A stretch of 64,000 nucleotides of DNA from Candidatus Chloroploca mongolica (GTDB lineage: Bacteria > Chloroflexota > Chloroflexia > Chloroflexales > Chloroflexaceae). The position numbers and the translations under genes were made by a program. How positions within the stretch are numbered: position 1 is the stretch's first letter; each line of letters begins with the position of its first letter. Below, in pieces: positions 16,898 through 25,748 of the stretch. The DNA lies in NCBI RefSeq assembly GCF_004762035.2, contig NZ_SIJK02000027.1:3764-67763 (forward strand), given 5' to 3'. The notes beneath the pieces were generated by a model. It saw nothing but the letters and a program-made list of their open reading frames with translations. It had not been told where the DNA came from and made no database searches.

Positions 16898-17521
16898 TCA
16901 GGCCTCGACCGGGGGAAGAGGCGGCACATGATTCACCATACGCACAATGACCCCGGCAGCATAGGCATCAAGACTCGTCAGGCTGCCCGTATCAATCCGC
17001 CAGTGCCAATGACTTCCGGGGGCAAGGCCAAAGCATTCACAGAGCACAAGTTGAATCGGCGTCGCATGGGTCACGACAAGAATCCGTCCACCGGGATGAT
17101 CGTGGAGCAGCGCACGCCACGCGGCAGCGACGCGTGCATAGACCTCAGCGAGACTCTCGCCGCCTTCAGCGCGACCATTGATTCCGGCGCTCCAGCGAGC
17201 GCGAGCTTCGTCGGGAAACTGTTGCAGCACCTCGCGATAGGTCAAGCCTTCCCAGCGACCATGGTGCAACTCGGCCCAATTTTGATCGAGGCGCACCGTC
17301 ACACCACGCCGCCCGGCGAGGATCGCCTGGGCAGTCCGCTGCGTCCGTTCGGCAGGGCTCACCAGGGCGACATCAAACGGAATGCGGCGCAGGCGCAAGG
17401 CAACAGCACGACTCTGGCGGTGCCCATAGGCAGTGAGCGGGCTATTGCTCCAGCTCTGATAACGGCGCTCGAGATTGAATTGCGTCTGACTGTGACGCAC
17501 AAACCAGATGCTCGTTCGCAA
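16898..17521 (-). CDS. Histidine phosphatase family protein
   Basis: A 207-residue branch-1 histidine phosphatase (phosphoglycerate-mutase-like). The catalytic motif is VRHSQTQFN (RHS in place of the common RHG). The general acid region reads WAELHHGRWEGLTYRE, and VVTHATPIQLVL holds the second histidine. Such enzymes dephosphorylate small metabolites such as sugar phosphates or cobalamin or nucleotide intermediates; the substrate is not clear. I choose a TTG start at 17521 because GGAGG lies seven bases upstream; a GTG at 17539 overlaps that site. It follows LysK by 32 bp and is probably in one operon with it. Confidence 0.85.
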   Translation of the reverse strand: MRTSIWFVRHSQTQFNLERRYQSWSNSPLTAYGHRQSRAVALRLRRIPFDVALVSPAERTQRTAQAILAGRRGVTVRLDQNWAELHHGRWEGLTYREVLQQFPDEARARWSAGINGRAEGGESLAEVYARVAAAWRALLHDHPGGRILVVTHATPIQLVLCECFGLAPGSHWHWRIDTGSLTSLDAYAAGVIVRMVNHVPPLPPVEA

Positions 17522-17553
17522 TAATCTTCCTCCGGTCACACTTCATACCCAGC

Positions 17554-18603
17554 CTAGACCTGTTGAGCCAGCACATCGGCGAGCACAAGAATCGCGCGCT
17601 GATATTCTTCCAGGTCAAGATGTTCATCGGGGGTATGGTCAAGGCGTGAGTCGCCAGGACCATACGCCACAATTGGACAACGCCAGGCTGGACCAACAAC
17701 ATTCATATCGGCGGTACCGGTCTTGTGCAAGAAACCGGGCTGACCGCCATGCTGACGGATCGCCCGCACAAACGCCCCGGCGAGCGGGGTCGTCCGCGGG
17801 CTACGAAAAGCGGGGCATCCACCTTCAAAACGCAGGCGAGCCGAGCCAGCGAGCGACGCGACATGGCTGGCAAGTGCATCAGGGTCAACCCCTTCAGGCA
17901 AGCGCAACCCGATCGTCGCCTCACACCAATCACTCATGCCATCACCGCCACTGGCGACGTGGCGCAACGAAGGAAGTAACTGCTCAAAGAGGCGATCGCG
18001 CCCGACATTAACCGTAGCGCAGTAGGCTTCCAGTTCACGCCAGAAAGCAACCATCACCTGGGGGGCCGCAGGTTGCTCGCCGGCGCTATGGGCCGCATCT
18101 TGTTCGAGGTGATAGTGAACAAGCAAGCGCCCCTTATAGCCAAGGGTCACCCGATCCCAGCCACTCGGCTCGCCGATAATGCAACTCGTGGGAGCATACT
18201 GTTCGCGGGCATAATGAGCCCCACGAGAACTGGCGGACTCTTCTTCAGTCGCGCCGATCAAGACCAGGCGACAACGCAAGCGTCCGGTCAACTCGAGGTG
18301 GCGTGCAGCCTGGACAAAGGTTGCAAAAGGGCCTTTCGCATCAACGGCACCGCGCCCATAGAGGCAGCCATCCTGAATGCGCACAGGGATCATCCCGGGC
18401 ACCGTATCAATATGCCCAAGCAACACCACGAGCGGGCCGGTTGTCCCGAGTTGACCAACGGCATTGCCGGCGGCATCAACAAACGCATACCAGCCAAACT
18501 CACGCATCCGGGCCGTCAAGAACGCGGCGGCTTCACCCTCTTGCCCCGAGAGCGACGGAATCCGCAGCAAGGTTTCAAGAAACTCAACAGCATTCATCTG
18601 CAT
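17554..18603 (-). CDS. lysK: [LysW]-lysine/ornithine hydrolase, M20 family
   Basis: A 349-residue zinc carboxypeptidase-like enzyme of the LysK type, which releases lysine (or ornithine) from the carrier protein LysW at the end of the alpha-aminoadipate pathway. Motifs are GHIDTVPG with the first metal ligand, GRGAVDAKGP with the bridging aspartate, ATEEESASSRGA with the catalytic glutamates, and HKTGTADMNVV near the C-terminus, characteristic of LysK over other M20 peptidases. LysW and LysX are not in the window, so the gene is separated from its pathway partners. The substrate call rests on motif similarity. Confidence 0.8.
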   Translation of the reverse strand: MQMNAVEFLETLLRIPSLSGQEGEAAAFLTARMREFGWYAFVDAAGNAVGQLGTTGPLVVLLGHIDTVPGMIPVRIQDGCLYGRGAVDAKGPFATFVQAARHLELTGRLRCRLVLIGATEEESASSRGAHYAREQYAPTSCIIGEPSGWDRVTLGYKGRLLVHYHLEQDAAHSAGEQPAAPQVMVAFWRELEAYCATVNVGRDRLFEQLLPSLRHVASGGDGMSDWCEATIGLRLPEGVDPDALASHVASLAGSARLRFEGGCPAFRSPRTTPLAGAFVRAIRQHGGQPGFLHKTGTADMNVVGPAWRCPIVAYGPGDSRLDHTPDEHLDLEEYQRAILVLADVLAQQV

Positions 18604-18673
18604 ACGACGTCTCGCCTATCGGCACAATCTCTCTGTGGCTTGCATTATACCGCAGGTAGGGGAGAGATAACGC

Positions 18674-20668
18674 TCAAGCATCTGGAAACGCAGCCATCCG
18701 CCAGCAATTGCGACCCGCCTCTTTGGCCTGATAGAGGGCGTCATCGGCGAGGTCAACCTGCTGGTCAAATGAGACGAGCGCAGGATGAAAAGGCGCAATG
18801 CCAAGACTGGTTGTCACAGATATGACAGCGTCTTCAAACTCAAAGGGCGAGGAACTGACCGTCTGTAAGAGCCGTTCGGCAAGTTGAGGGATATTTTTTT
18901 GATCAGGAATCATCATGAGCACAATAAATTCCTCGCCGCCATAGCGGGCCAGGATGTCACCAGGACGAAGATTGGCACGAATGCGACGGGCAAATTCACA
19001 GATGACGAGATCGCCAACCGAGTGCCCATAGGTGTCATTGACAAGCTTGAAGTGATCGAGGTCAAGCATAAAAATCGCCCCGCCGGGATCACCAGCTTTG
19101 GCCCGCAGAAAAAGCCTGCTCCCATGCTCAAAAAAATAGCGCCGGTCATAGACCCCTGTGAGGGCGTCGGTTGTCGCGAGGCGTTCCAGTTCAGCCTGAA
19201 TCTTCTGCCGCTCGGTGATATCGCGGATCGAGACAATATGGACATTCTCGCCGTCCCATTCAATGAAACGGGCGGTGAGTTCAACGGGGAAGACCGTGCC
19301 ATCGCGGCGGCGATGCCAGCGCAGAGGGATGCGCACAATCTCTTTGCTGGGCTGCACATCGGTTGACCGTTCGTGCGTTGCTTCAGGCTCAGCCGAGAGA
19401 TCGACGTTGCGCATCTGTTTCAGTTCATCTTGTGAAAAACCGTAGAGTACCGCCGCCGCACCATTGGCCTCAAGGATCTTGCCGTCAGAACTGCGCACCA
19501 CAAAATTAGCGTCGGACTCAAATTCAAAGAGATCACGATACTTTTCACTGGCATGCACCAGGGCAATCGTGCCAACATTGATGCGCTCTTCCATCTGCTT
19601 GATCAGATAGTTCCTTTCGTGATCAAGCCGATTGATCTCGCTCGCTAAAGATCCGATTTCATTATTCAAATGCACTGTAATTTCGGTATTCATTTGACCC
19701 AAGTTCCACTGTTGCATACCTGCCAGCAATGCCCTCAGTGAACGAATGATGATCATAGCAAAGAGCAACGGCAAAGCCACGATCAGACCAAGGTTGACCA
19801 GCACCGTGGCAATGGTTAGTGACCAGAGTTGATTATGGAGCAAGAAACGAATATGCACATCTTCCTGGTCTTGCCCATACTGTTCAACGTAATTTGGCGA
19901 AATAAACCATGCAAAAAGCGCTAGAATTAACATGATGATCACGAGCAAACTCGCTGACAGCGTTACCGTGAGTGAGGTTGGTTCGCGGAACAAGGTGAGG
20001 CTGGCGATCACAGCAAAGAGCAGGCTGAGCATCAAGGCATACGTGACCAGGACATGGTAGACAGGCAAGGCAAGCAGATCCCACGCAAAGGCCAGGCGCA
20101 ACCCAACGACCAGGGCAAGAAGAGCCAGCACGAGCACCTGGAGTCGCTGGGCAGGCGCATAGACCTGGCCCTGCCGCATATGATGCATCAGCCGCAACAA
20201 CACCCAGAGCAGACCGACAAGCGGGATAAGCTCAAGCCACCCCGGGCGCAGAACACCTGCGGATGCTGTGCGCCACAACGCTTGCAGCGCCAGAGCACCT
20301 TCCAACCCCAGATAGGCAAGACTCGCCACAGCTACGATTGAGCGTTCACGCTGCAACGGGGGTGATCGATCATCATCCGCCATGGTCACAAACTGGATCC
20401 AGAGGGCAACGAGAAGGGCCACCGCCACCGGTTGCAGCGCGACGGCAATGAAGCGTGGCGAGGCCAGGAAAGAAACCTCAACGAAAGCCAGGCCAGCAAA
20501 AAGGGCGGTGCTAAGACTAAACCCAGTGACATAGAGCAACTGACTATTCAGCGCACGGAGTTGGGTACGGAACAGACGAAAGATCAGATACGCCGAGGCC
20601 AGGATCGCTAACATAAACAGGCTAAGGCAGCCCGACGAAGCCGGAGTAAGAAAGAGGGTTTCGGTCAT
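18674..20668 (-). CDS. Membrane PAS-GGDEF diguanylate cyclase
   Basis: A 664-residue inner-membrane signalling enzyme. The first ~230 residues contain seven or so hydrophobic helices in a sensory membrane domain. A further helix pair (about 230-310) leads into a HAMP-like linker with NEIGSLASEINRLDHER. A PAS domain follows (370-490: KYRDLFEFESDANFVVRSS). The GGDEF domain (about 500-660) has the active-site RYGGEEF near residue 575, preceded by an RPGD inhibitory I-site. It should make cyclic di-GMP in response to a membrane or PAS-bound signal. The gene stands alone, with no clear ribosome site. Confidence 0.9.
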   Translation of the reverse strand: MTETLFLTPASSGCLSLFMLAILASAYLIFRLFRTQLRALNSQLLYVTGFSLSTALFAGLAFVEVSFLASPRFIAVALQPVAVALLVALWIQFVTMADDDRSPPLQRERSIVAVASLAYLGLEGALALQALWRTASAGVLRPGWLELIPLVGLLWVLLRLMHHMRQGQVYAPAQRLQVLVLALLALVVGLRLAFAWDLLALPVYHVLVTYALMLSLLFAVIASLTLFREPTSLTVTLSASLLVIIMLILALFAWFISPNYVEQYGQDQEDVHIRFLLHNQLWSLTIATVLVNLGLIVALPLLFAMIIIRSLRALLAGMQQWNLGQMNTEITVHLNNEIGSLASEINRLDHERNYLIKQMEERINVGTIALVHASEKYRDLFEFESDANFVVRSSDGKILEANGAAAVLYGFSQDELKQMRNVDLSAEPEATHERSTDVQPSKEIVRIPLRWHRRRDGTVFPVELTARFIEWDGENVHIVSIRDITERQKIQAELERLATTDALTGVYDRRYFFEHGSRLFLRAKAGDPGGAIFMLDLDHFKLVNDTYGHSVGDLVICEFARRIRANLRPGDILARYGGEEFIVLMMIPDQKNIPQLAERLLQTVSSSPFEFEDAVISVTTSLGIAPFHPALVSFDQQVDLADDALYQAKEAGRNCWRMAAFPDA

Positions 20669-21020
20669 TATTTATACAGAACCTTGAGCGAAAAGATAAT
20701 CAAAGTCGATTCGATCTGCATTACCTTTTCCGTAAATACAAAGGTTAGTATAACACAGCCAGCACATGTACCGGTACAAAGACATCCAGCATCTGCGCCC
20801 CTCTGCGTCACTCTGCGGTGAACAAAACAAGCTTTTGGCGTTGACAGACTACTCCGTTATTCTTTGAACGCAGTTTTCCGGTCTTTTCCGAGCCTGGGTG
20901 TGCGCCGCATGGTAGCGCGGGCTTCCAGCCCGCACGCAGGAAAGTAGCGCGGGCTTCCAGCCCGCACGCAGGAAAGTAGCGCGGGCTGGAAGCCCGCACG
21001 CAGGCTGGAAGCCCGCGCCA
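20669..21020. repeat. REP-type repeat array
   Basis: The gap between the PAS-GGDEF gene and the VWA gene has a 32-bp unit, gtagcgcgggcttccagccc plus gcacgcaggaaa, at 20912-20943 and 20944-20975. A third copy at 20976 carries its core in the inverted orientation (gcgggctggaagcccgc) and is followed by another half copy ending at 21019. The array reaches to within two bases of the VWA stop codon. Upstream of it, 20790-20870 is a degenerate gcagagtgacgcagagg element. No gene is seen. Confidence 0.85.
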
Positions 21021-22175
21021 CTATATCTCACCCCGCGCCGCAACGAAGCCTTGCGCCGCCGCCCATTGTCCAAGGTCGCGGCGGTTAATGGCAACGGCCA
21101 TGAGATCAGGGAAAAGGTCGGGCGTACAGGCAAAGGTTGGGACTCCAAGGGTAGCCAGAGCCGAGGCGTTACGCTGATCGTACGCTGGTGCGCCCTGGTC
21201 GCTGAGCGCAAGCAGGGCGATCAGTTGAACACCCGAGGTTGTCAGGTTCGCAGCACGCTGCAGCATTTCGTTCACGTTGCCACCTTCGTAGAGGTCACTG
21301 ATCAGCACAATGATCGTCTCTTGCGGGCGACGTACCAGGCTCTGACAATAGGCGAGCGCCTGGTTGATGTCGGTGCCGCCCCCGAGTTGCACACCAAAGA
21401 GCAATTCTACAGGGTCGTTGAGGTCGGTGGTGAGGTCAACCACGGCGGTGTCAAAGACAACCATACGCGTTGACACAGCGGGCAGCGAGGCGAGCACAGC
21501 CCCAAAGACGCTGCTGTAGACAACTGATGGCCCCATCGAGCCGCTCTGGTCAACACAAAGGATGATGTCGCGGAGTGAGCCACGCTTGCGACCGTAGCCA
21601 ATCAATCGTTCGGGGATGATCGTGCGATAGGCCGGCTGATAGTGGCGCAGATTGCGGCGAATCGTGCGCCCCCAGTCAATTTCGTTGTGGCGCGGGCGGA
21701 AATTCCGCGTTGCGCGACTGAGGCTGCCGACGATCGCCTGGCGCGTCGGGGCTTCGAGCTTGCGCGAGAGTTCTTCAACAACCTTGCGCACCACCTGTCG
21801 TGCTGTGTCAATGACTCGGTTCGGCATGACGCTGCGCAGACTGATCAGCGTACTCACCAGATGCACGTCGGGGGTGACACTATTGAGCAGTTCAGGTTCG
21901 AGCAGCATTCGTTGCAAATTGAGCCGCTCGATAGCGTCGCGTTGCATCACCTGGACAACCGGCGAGGGGAAATAGGTGCGAATATCACCGAGCCAGCGCG
22001 CCACCGATGGCGACGAACCACTCAGACTCGCGCTGCGCTCACGGTCGTACAAGGTCTCCATGGCACGATCCATCGCCAGGTCGTTGCCCTGCAAGGTATA
22101 GCCAAGGCTCTCATTGGCACTCTCACCGAGGATCAAGCGCCAGCGTCGTTGGCGTTCAGTTTCTGTTATAGGCAT
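21021..22175 (-). CDS. VWA-domain protein (CoxE-like)
   Basis: A 384-residue protein whose C-terminal half is a von Willebrand A domain with an intact MIDAS: CVDQSGSMGPS (DxSxS), then the conserved threonine in GGGTDINQAL and the aspartate in LISDLYEGG. The N-terminal half is helical with basic segments (RNFRPRHNEIDWGRTIRRNLRHY) typical of the CoxE-like group that works with MoxR ATPases. The start at 22175 follows GGGGAG; a longer reading only translates the hairpin at 22189-22258. It is the last gene of the SWIM-DUF5691-MoxR-DUF5682-VWA cluster. Confidence 0.88.
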   Translation of the reverse strand: MPITETERQRRWRLILGESANESLGYTLQGNDLAMDRAMETLYDRERSASLSGSSPSVARWLGDIRTYFPSPVVQVMQRDAIERLNLQRMLLEPELLNSVTPDVHLVSTLISLRSVMPNRVIDTARQVVRKVVEELSRKLEAPTRQAIVGSLSRATRNFRPRHNEIDWGRTIRRNLRHYQPAYRTIIPERLIGYGRKRGSLRDIILCVDQSGSMGPSVVYSSVFGAVLASLPAVSTRMVVFDTAVVDLTTDLNDPVELLFGVQLGGGTDINQALAYCQSLVRRPQETIIVLISDLYEGGNVNEMLQRAANLTTSGVQLIALLALSDQGAPAYDQRNASALATLGVPTFACTPDLFPDLMAVAINRRDLGQWAAAQGFVAARGEI

Positions 22176-22188
22176 TTTTTCTCCCCAA

Positions 22189-22258
22189 ACCTGCCAGGAG
22201 TGCGCTTGCAGCGATCTTTGGTGGAACCGAGACATGCGCCAGCGCACTCCTGGCAGGT
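22189..22258. terminator. 18-bp inverted repeat inside the VWA cluster
   Basis: Arms 22189-22206 and 22241-22258 are exact reverse complements separated by 34 bases. They sit between the DUF5682 stop and the VWA start, so the structure may attenuate or process the transcript rather than end it. Confidence 0.6.
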
Positions 22259-22279
22259 CTCATTGCGACCTCAATCTTC

Positions 22280-24532
22280 CTACCTCCTCGTTACGATCAG
22301 TTGAATCCGTGCTAACGCTGCTTCGGCGCGAGCGACATCAAAGCGCAGATGCTCTTCACGTGGGCGTGCGCCAGGTGCCTGTTTGACACGTTCGCCAAGG
22401 AGGTGCCGTTCGTGCGGTGTGAAGGTAGCAAAGGTGCGCCGTAAGAGCGGGACGATGGTCTGGAAGGTTTCGTCGTTGAGCGTGCCAAGCCAGGTATCGA
22501 CGAGACGCCAGAGTTGTTCGTCATGCACGATGAACATGCCACTACCCTGAAGCAAGCCCTCGATCCAGGCAGCCGCCGCCGTGGGTGGCTGGGCCGATGA
22601 AAGGGCCTGGCTCAAGAGGCGCGCTGCTGCGTCGTTGCTCAGGCGTTCAGCGTCGAGCAACAGACGGCACGCCTGGCCGGCGATCAGGCCATGAATATGC
22701 GGTGCTTGCACGAGTTGGGCCAGAGCCGTAAGCCATTGCTCGCGTTGCGCAGGCTGCCCAAGCAGACCAATGGCCGCGTTGGTCGCCGCAATGCGCCGAC
22801 TCATCGTTACCGCGGCTTCGTCGTTGACATTGGTGCAGACATTGATTAAGCCGATGCAGATCCGCGTGACCATGCCGTCAACAACGATGGCAATGAGACT
22901 CGTGTCAAGCTCGCGCACGCTGCCGTACCGCAGGCTGTTGACGAGGCTGCTGCGTGTCTGCCCATCTTCGCTCGTCAGCGCATCCATCAACGCTCCGGCA
23001 TCGTTTGTATGCGTGGCCCGCCGCTGGAGCATATCCATCAGCGGCGGTATTGCGTCAGGAAGATCGGCAAATAAGGCTTTATTGACAATCGAAATAAGAG
23101 TGCTCAGCACATCACTCTTGCTGGCGCGGTCGAGCGTGCGTGCCGTGGCTGCCCCGCGTACCGTTGTGCCCCAGATGGCGGCTTCGATCAGGGCGACGTC
23201 AAAAGCGGGTTGCCATTGCAGCCACCAGGTCTCACGGAAGGTTCCGGTGCCCGTCACGTCGCCCGGTTCACCCCAGGCCAGGCCGAGCAGATTCAACTGG
23301 CGCACCAGGGCGCTCTGTTCGCGGTGGTTAGCTTTGCGCAGATCCAGTTCGACCAGGCGTCGCTCGGCGGTTGGCTTCATGCGGAGCCGCCGCTGTTGCT
23401 GGCGGAGATCTTGCTGCAAGGGGACGAGCGGGGTTTCGTCGGGGATGCTGCCGATGCGTTCGCCAACAATCAGTTGCTGGTGAATGAGGTGCATCGGCGC
23501 GTCGTTGCCGGTGCAGAAGACCGCCCGCGCTGCTTCTTCAAGCTCACTCAACCCTGGCACAGGGTGTTCGCGCAGCGCCGCTAGCGCTTCGGCGAGGCGC
23601 ACTGCTTCGATGATATGCGCCGATGAGGCGTCGAGATCGTGCTGCCGCAACAACCGGGCAACGCTGGTCATCCATTGGATCGTGACCGCCGTTGCATCGT
23701 GCGTGCTCGCACTCATTGCCCAGAGATGATCGTACCACCCTGGCGAGGCAATGCCGGCGCCATACCCACTGGCAACCGTGAGTCGTCCGTAGGTCCACGG
23801 GGCGAGCGTCGCCGCCGTTTTGATTTTTGGCAGCCCTTTGAGCAGTTGGTCATCAGTACGGGCAGCGTCAAGTGAGACCAGGGCTGGTGCGTGCCATGCC
23901 CCACAGACCACCGCGATCCGCTGAAAGCCCTCGCGGCGTGCCTGGCGGAGCGTACGGCGCATCCAGGCTTCGCGATAGGCCTCGTGCGGATCGGTTGGCG
24001 TCGGTTGATCCTCGCGCAGCGCGCTCATCGCCTCAAGGACCGCGCTGAAGATCGCCGCATCATCGCGGCGCTGCTCGACCAACTCCTCCCACCAGCGTTC
24101 GCCATCGCTATAGCCTGCCGCGAGCGCCAGGGCACCGAGAGGATCGTCGGCAGGGTGCAAGATCGGTGAAACACCAGCCTCCCTGTGAGCCTCCCCGGTT
24201 TTTTCCAGTGCGAGCTGATGGAACTGCGGCAGATCCATACAGCGCACAGGAATCTGCTGGTGCAGGGCGTACGTAATCGCCTGAAACTCGGGCGAAAAGC
24301 GGGCAAACGGATAAAAGACGGCCTGATCGGGGCGCTCGGTGGCATAGATGAGCAGAGCGATGGGCGGTTTGAGCTCGGGATGGGCGAGCAGGGGCAAGAT
24401 CGGGTCGGCCTCGGGCGGCCCTTCGACCAGAACAAGATCGGGGGCAAGTTCCGTCAAGGCCCGGCGCAGACTGCGCGCCGAACCAGGCCCGTGGTGGCGA
24501 ATACCAAAGATGTGGTGGGTTGCGGGTGCCAT
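22280..24532 (-). CDS. DUF5682 family protein
   Basis: A 750-residue cytoplasmic protein of the DUF5682 family. The N-terminal part has FGIRHHGPGSARSLRRAL and VLVEGPPEADPIL, a conserved histidine-rich opening. The mid section has VVCGAWHAPAL, which resembles the glycine/histidine cluster of TraB/ChaN-type folds. The C-terminal half is helical and repeat-like. The function is unknown. The gene starts six bases after the MoxR gene ends, which argues for co-translation. The family recurs beside MoxR ATPases and VWA proteins in other bacteria, so it is likely a client or adaptor of that pair (inference). Confidence 0.8.
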   Translation of the reverse strand: MAPATHHIFGIRHHGPGSARSLRRALTELAPDLVLVEGPPEADPILPLLAHPELKPPIALLIYATERPDQAVFYPFARFSPEFQAITYALHQQIPVRCMDLPQFHQLALEKTGEAHREAGVSPILHPADDPLGALALAAGYSDGERWWEELVEQRRDDAAIFSAVLEAMSALREDQPTPTDPHEAYREAWMRRTLRQARREGFQRIAVVCGAWHAPALVSLDAARTDDQLLKGLPKIKTAATLAPWTYGRLTVASGYGAGIASPGWYDHLWAMSASTHDATAVTIQWMTSVARLLRQHDLDASSAHIIEAVRLAEALAALREHPVPGLSELEEAARAVFCTGNDAPMHLIHQQLIVGERIGSIPDETPLVPLQQDLRQQQRRLRMKPTAERRLVELDLRKANHREQSALVRQLNLLGLAWGEPGDVTGTGTFRETWWLQWQPAFDVALIEAAIWGTTVRGAATARTLDRASKSDVLSTLISIVNKALFADLPDAIPPLMDMLQRRATHTNDAGALMDALTSEDGQTRSSLVNSLRYGSVRELDTSLIAIVVDGMVTRICIGLINVCTNVNDEAAVTMSRRIAATNAAIGLLGQPAQREQWLTALAQLVQAPHIHGLIAGQACRLLLDAERLSNDAAARLLSQALSSAQPPTAAAAWIEGLLQGSGMFIVHDEQLWRLVDTWLGTLNDETFQTIVPLLRRTFATFTPHERHLLGERVKQAPGARPREEHLRFDVARAEAALARIQLIVTRR

Positions 24533-24538
24533 AGTGCC

Positions 24539-25618
24539 TCAGGCAAGTTCACGGCAGGCGCGGTAGAGATCTTTCCAACCTTCGCGTTCTTTGACGACGG
24601 TTTCGAGGTATTCAAGCCAGGCAACGCGGTCTTGAACCGGATCTTTGATCACGGCGCCAACCAGCACGGCAGCCACATCGCCCGCTCGCAAGGCACCATC
24701 ACCAAAATGGGCCGCGAGCGCCATGCCGCTATTGACCACCGAAATCGCCTCGGCGGTGCTGAGCGTGCCGCTCGGTGATTTGAGACTTGTCCGGCCATCG
24801 GCGGTCATCCCGGCGCGTAATTCACGGAAGATCGTCACAATCCGGCGGATCTCTTCGAGGGCTGGCGGTTCGCCTGGCAACTCCAGGGCACGCCCGAGAC
24901 TCGTCACGCGTTGCTGCACAATCTCAACCTCTTGTTCGAGGCTATCAGGGAGCGGCAGCACGACCGTATTGAAGCGGCGCTTGAGCGCACTCGAAAGCTC
25001 GTTGACGCCACGGTCGCGATCGTTAGCGGTCGCGATCAGATTGAAGCCCTTGACGGCCTGCACTTCGCTACCGAGTTCAGGAATGGGCAAGGTTTTTTCG
25101 GAGAGGATCGTAATCAACGAATCCTGCACCTCGGCAGGAATGCGCGTCAACTCTTCGACACGGGCAATTTTGCCTTCTTGCATCGCCCGCATCAACGGGC
25201 TAGCGACGATTGCAGCGGCACTTGGGCCATCGGCGAGCAAGCGGGCATAGTTCCAGCCATAGCGAATCGACTCCTCGCTGGTGCCAGCGGTGCCCTGGAC
25301 AAGCATGGTCGAATCGCCGCTAATCGCCGCCGCCAAATGCTCTGAAACCCAACTCTTGGCGGTTCCGGGCAACCCGATCAGCAACAGGCCCCGGTCGGTG
25401 GCAAGGGTAGCAATGGCTGTTTCGATCAGCCGACGTGCCCCGATATACTTTGGCGTAATCGTCGTCCCGTCGGGCAACTGCCCACCAAGCAAGTAGGTCG
25501 CCACGGCCCAGGGTGACAAGCGCCAGCGTGGCGGGCGCTGGCGCTGATCATGGGCGGCCAGCGCGTGCAACTCATCTGCGTACTGCTGCTCGGCATGTTC
25601 ACGAAGGAGTGAGGTCAT
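24539..25618 (-). CDS. MoxR-type AAA+ ATPase
   Basis: A 359-residue AAA+ ATPase of the MoxR branch, which remodels or activates protein complexes together with VWA partners. The Walker A is GLPGTAKS. The Walker B position reads ARVEELTR, where most MoxR proteins have IDEINR, so the usual aspartate is replaced by glutamate. Sensor 1 is in GFNLIATANDRDRGVNELSSALKRRF. The start is the ATG at 25618 after AAGGAAA; an 81-residue upstream extension only translates the hairpin region. It lies between DUF5691 and DUF5682 in the same direction. Confidence 0.9.
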   Translation of the reverse strand: MTSLLREHAEQQYADELHALAAHDQRQRPPRWRLSPWAVATYLLGGQLPDGTTITPKYIGARRLIETAIATLATDRGLLLIGLPGTAKSWVSEHLAAAISGDSTMLVQGTAGTSEESIRYGWNYARLLADGPSAAAIVASPLMRAMQEGKIARVEELTRIPAEVQDSLITILSEKTLPIPELGSEVQAVKGFNLIATANDRDRGVNELSSALKRRFNTVVLPLPDSLEQEVEIVQQRVTSLGRALELPGEPPALEEIRRIVTIFRELRAGMTADGRTSLKSPSGTLSTAEAISVVNSGMALAAHFGDGALRAGDVAAVLVGAVIKDPVQDRVAWLEYLETVVKEREGWKDLYRACRELA

Positions 25619-25659
25619 ATGTGTGTTTCCTTGTTGTGCTGACGCACGAGGGAGATTCT

Positions 25660-25729
25660 TGGGGGCTACGCCCCTAAACCCTGTTCTGTTGTGCGGTGTT
25701 GGCGGCAAAGCCGCCAACACCGCACAACA
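25660..25729. terminator. 20-bp hairpin between MoxR and DUF5691 genes
   Basis: Arms 25687-25706 and 25710-25729 are exact reverse complements around aaa. A second small stem, ggggc-tac-gcccc, lies just before it near 25660. Neither is followed by a T-run. It separates two genes of one apparent operon. Confidence 0.65.
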
Positions 25730-25748
25730 TGTCCATGGGTGCGCAGCC

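Noticed and set aside
20912-21019. 32-bp periodic repeats considered as a CRISPR array
   Set aside because: The copies are contiguous, with no unique spacers, and one copy has its core inverted. This is a REP-type array.
24539-25618. MoxR ATPase considered as the missing GvpN
   Set aside because: It belongs to the SWIM-DUF5682-VWA cluster 31 kb from the gvp operon and lacks gvp context.
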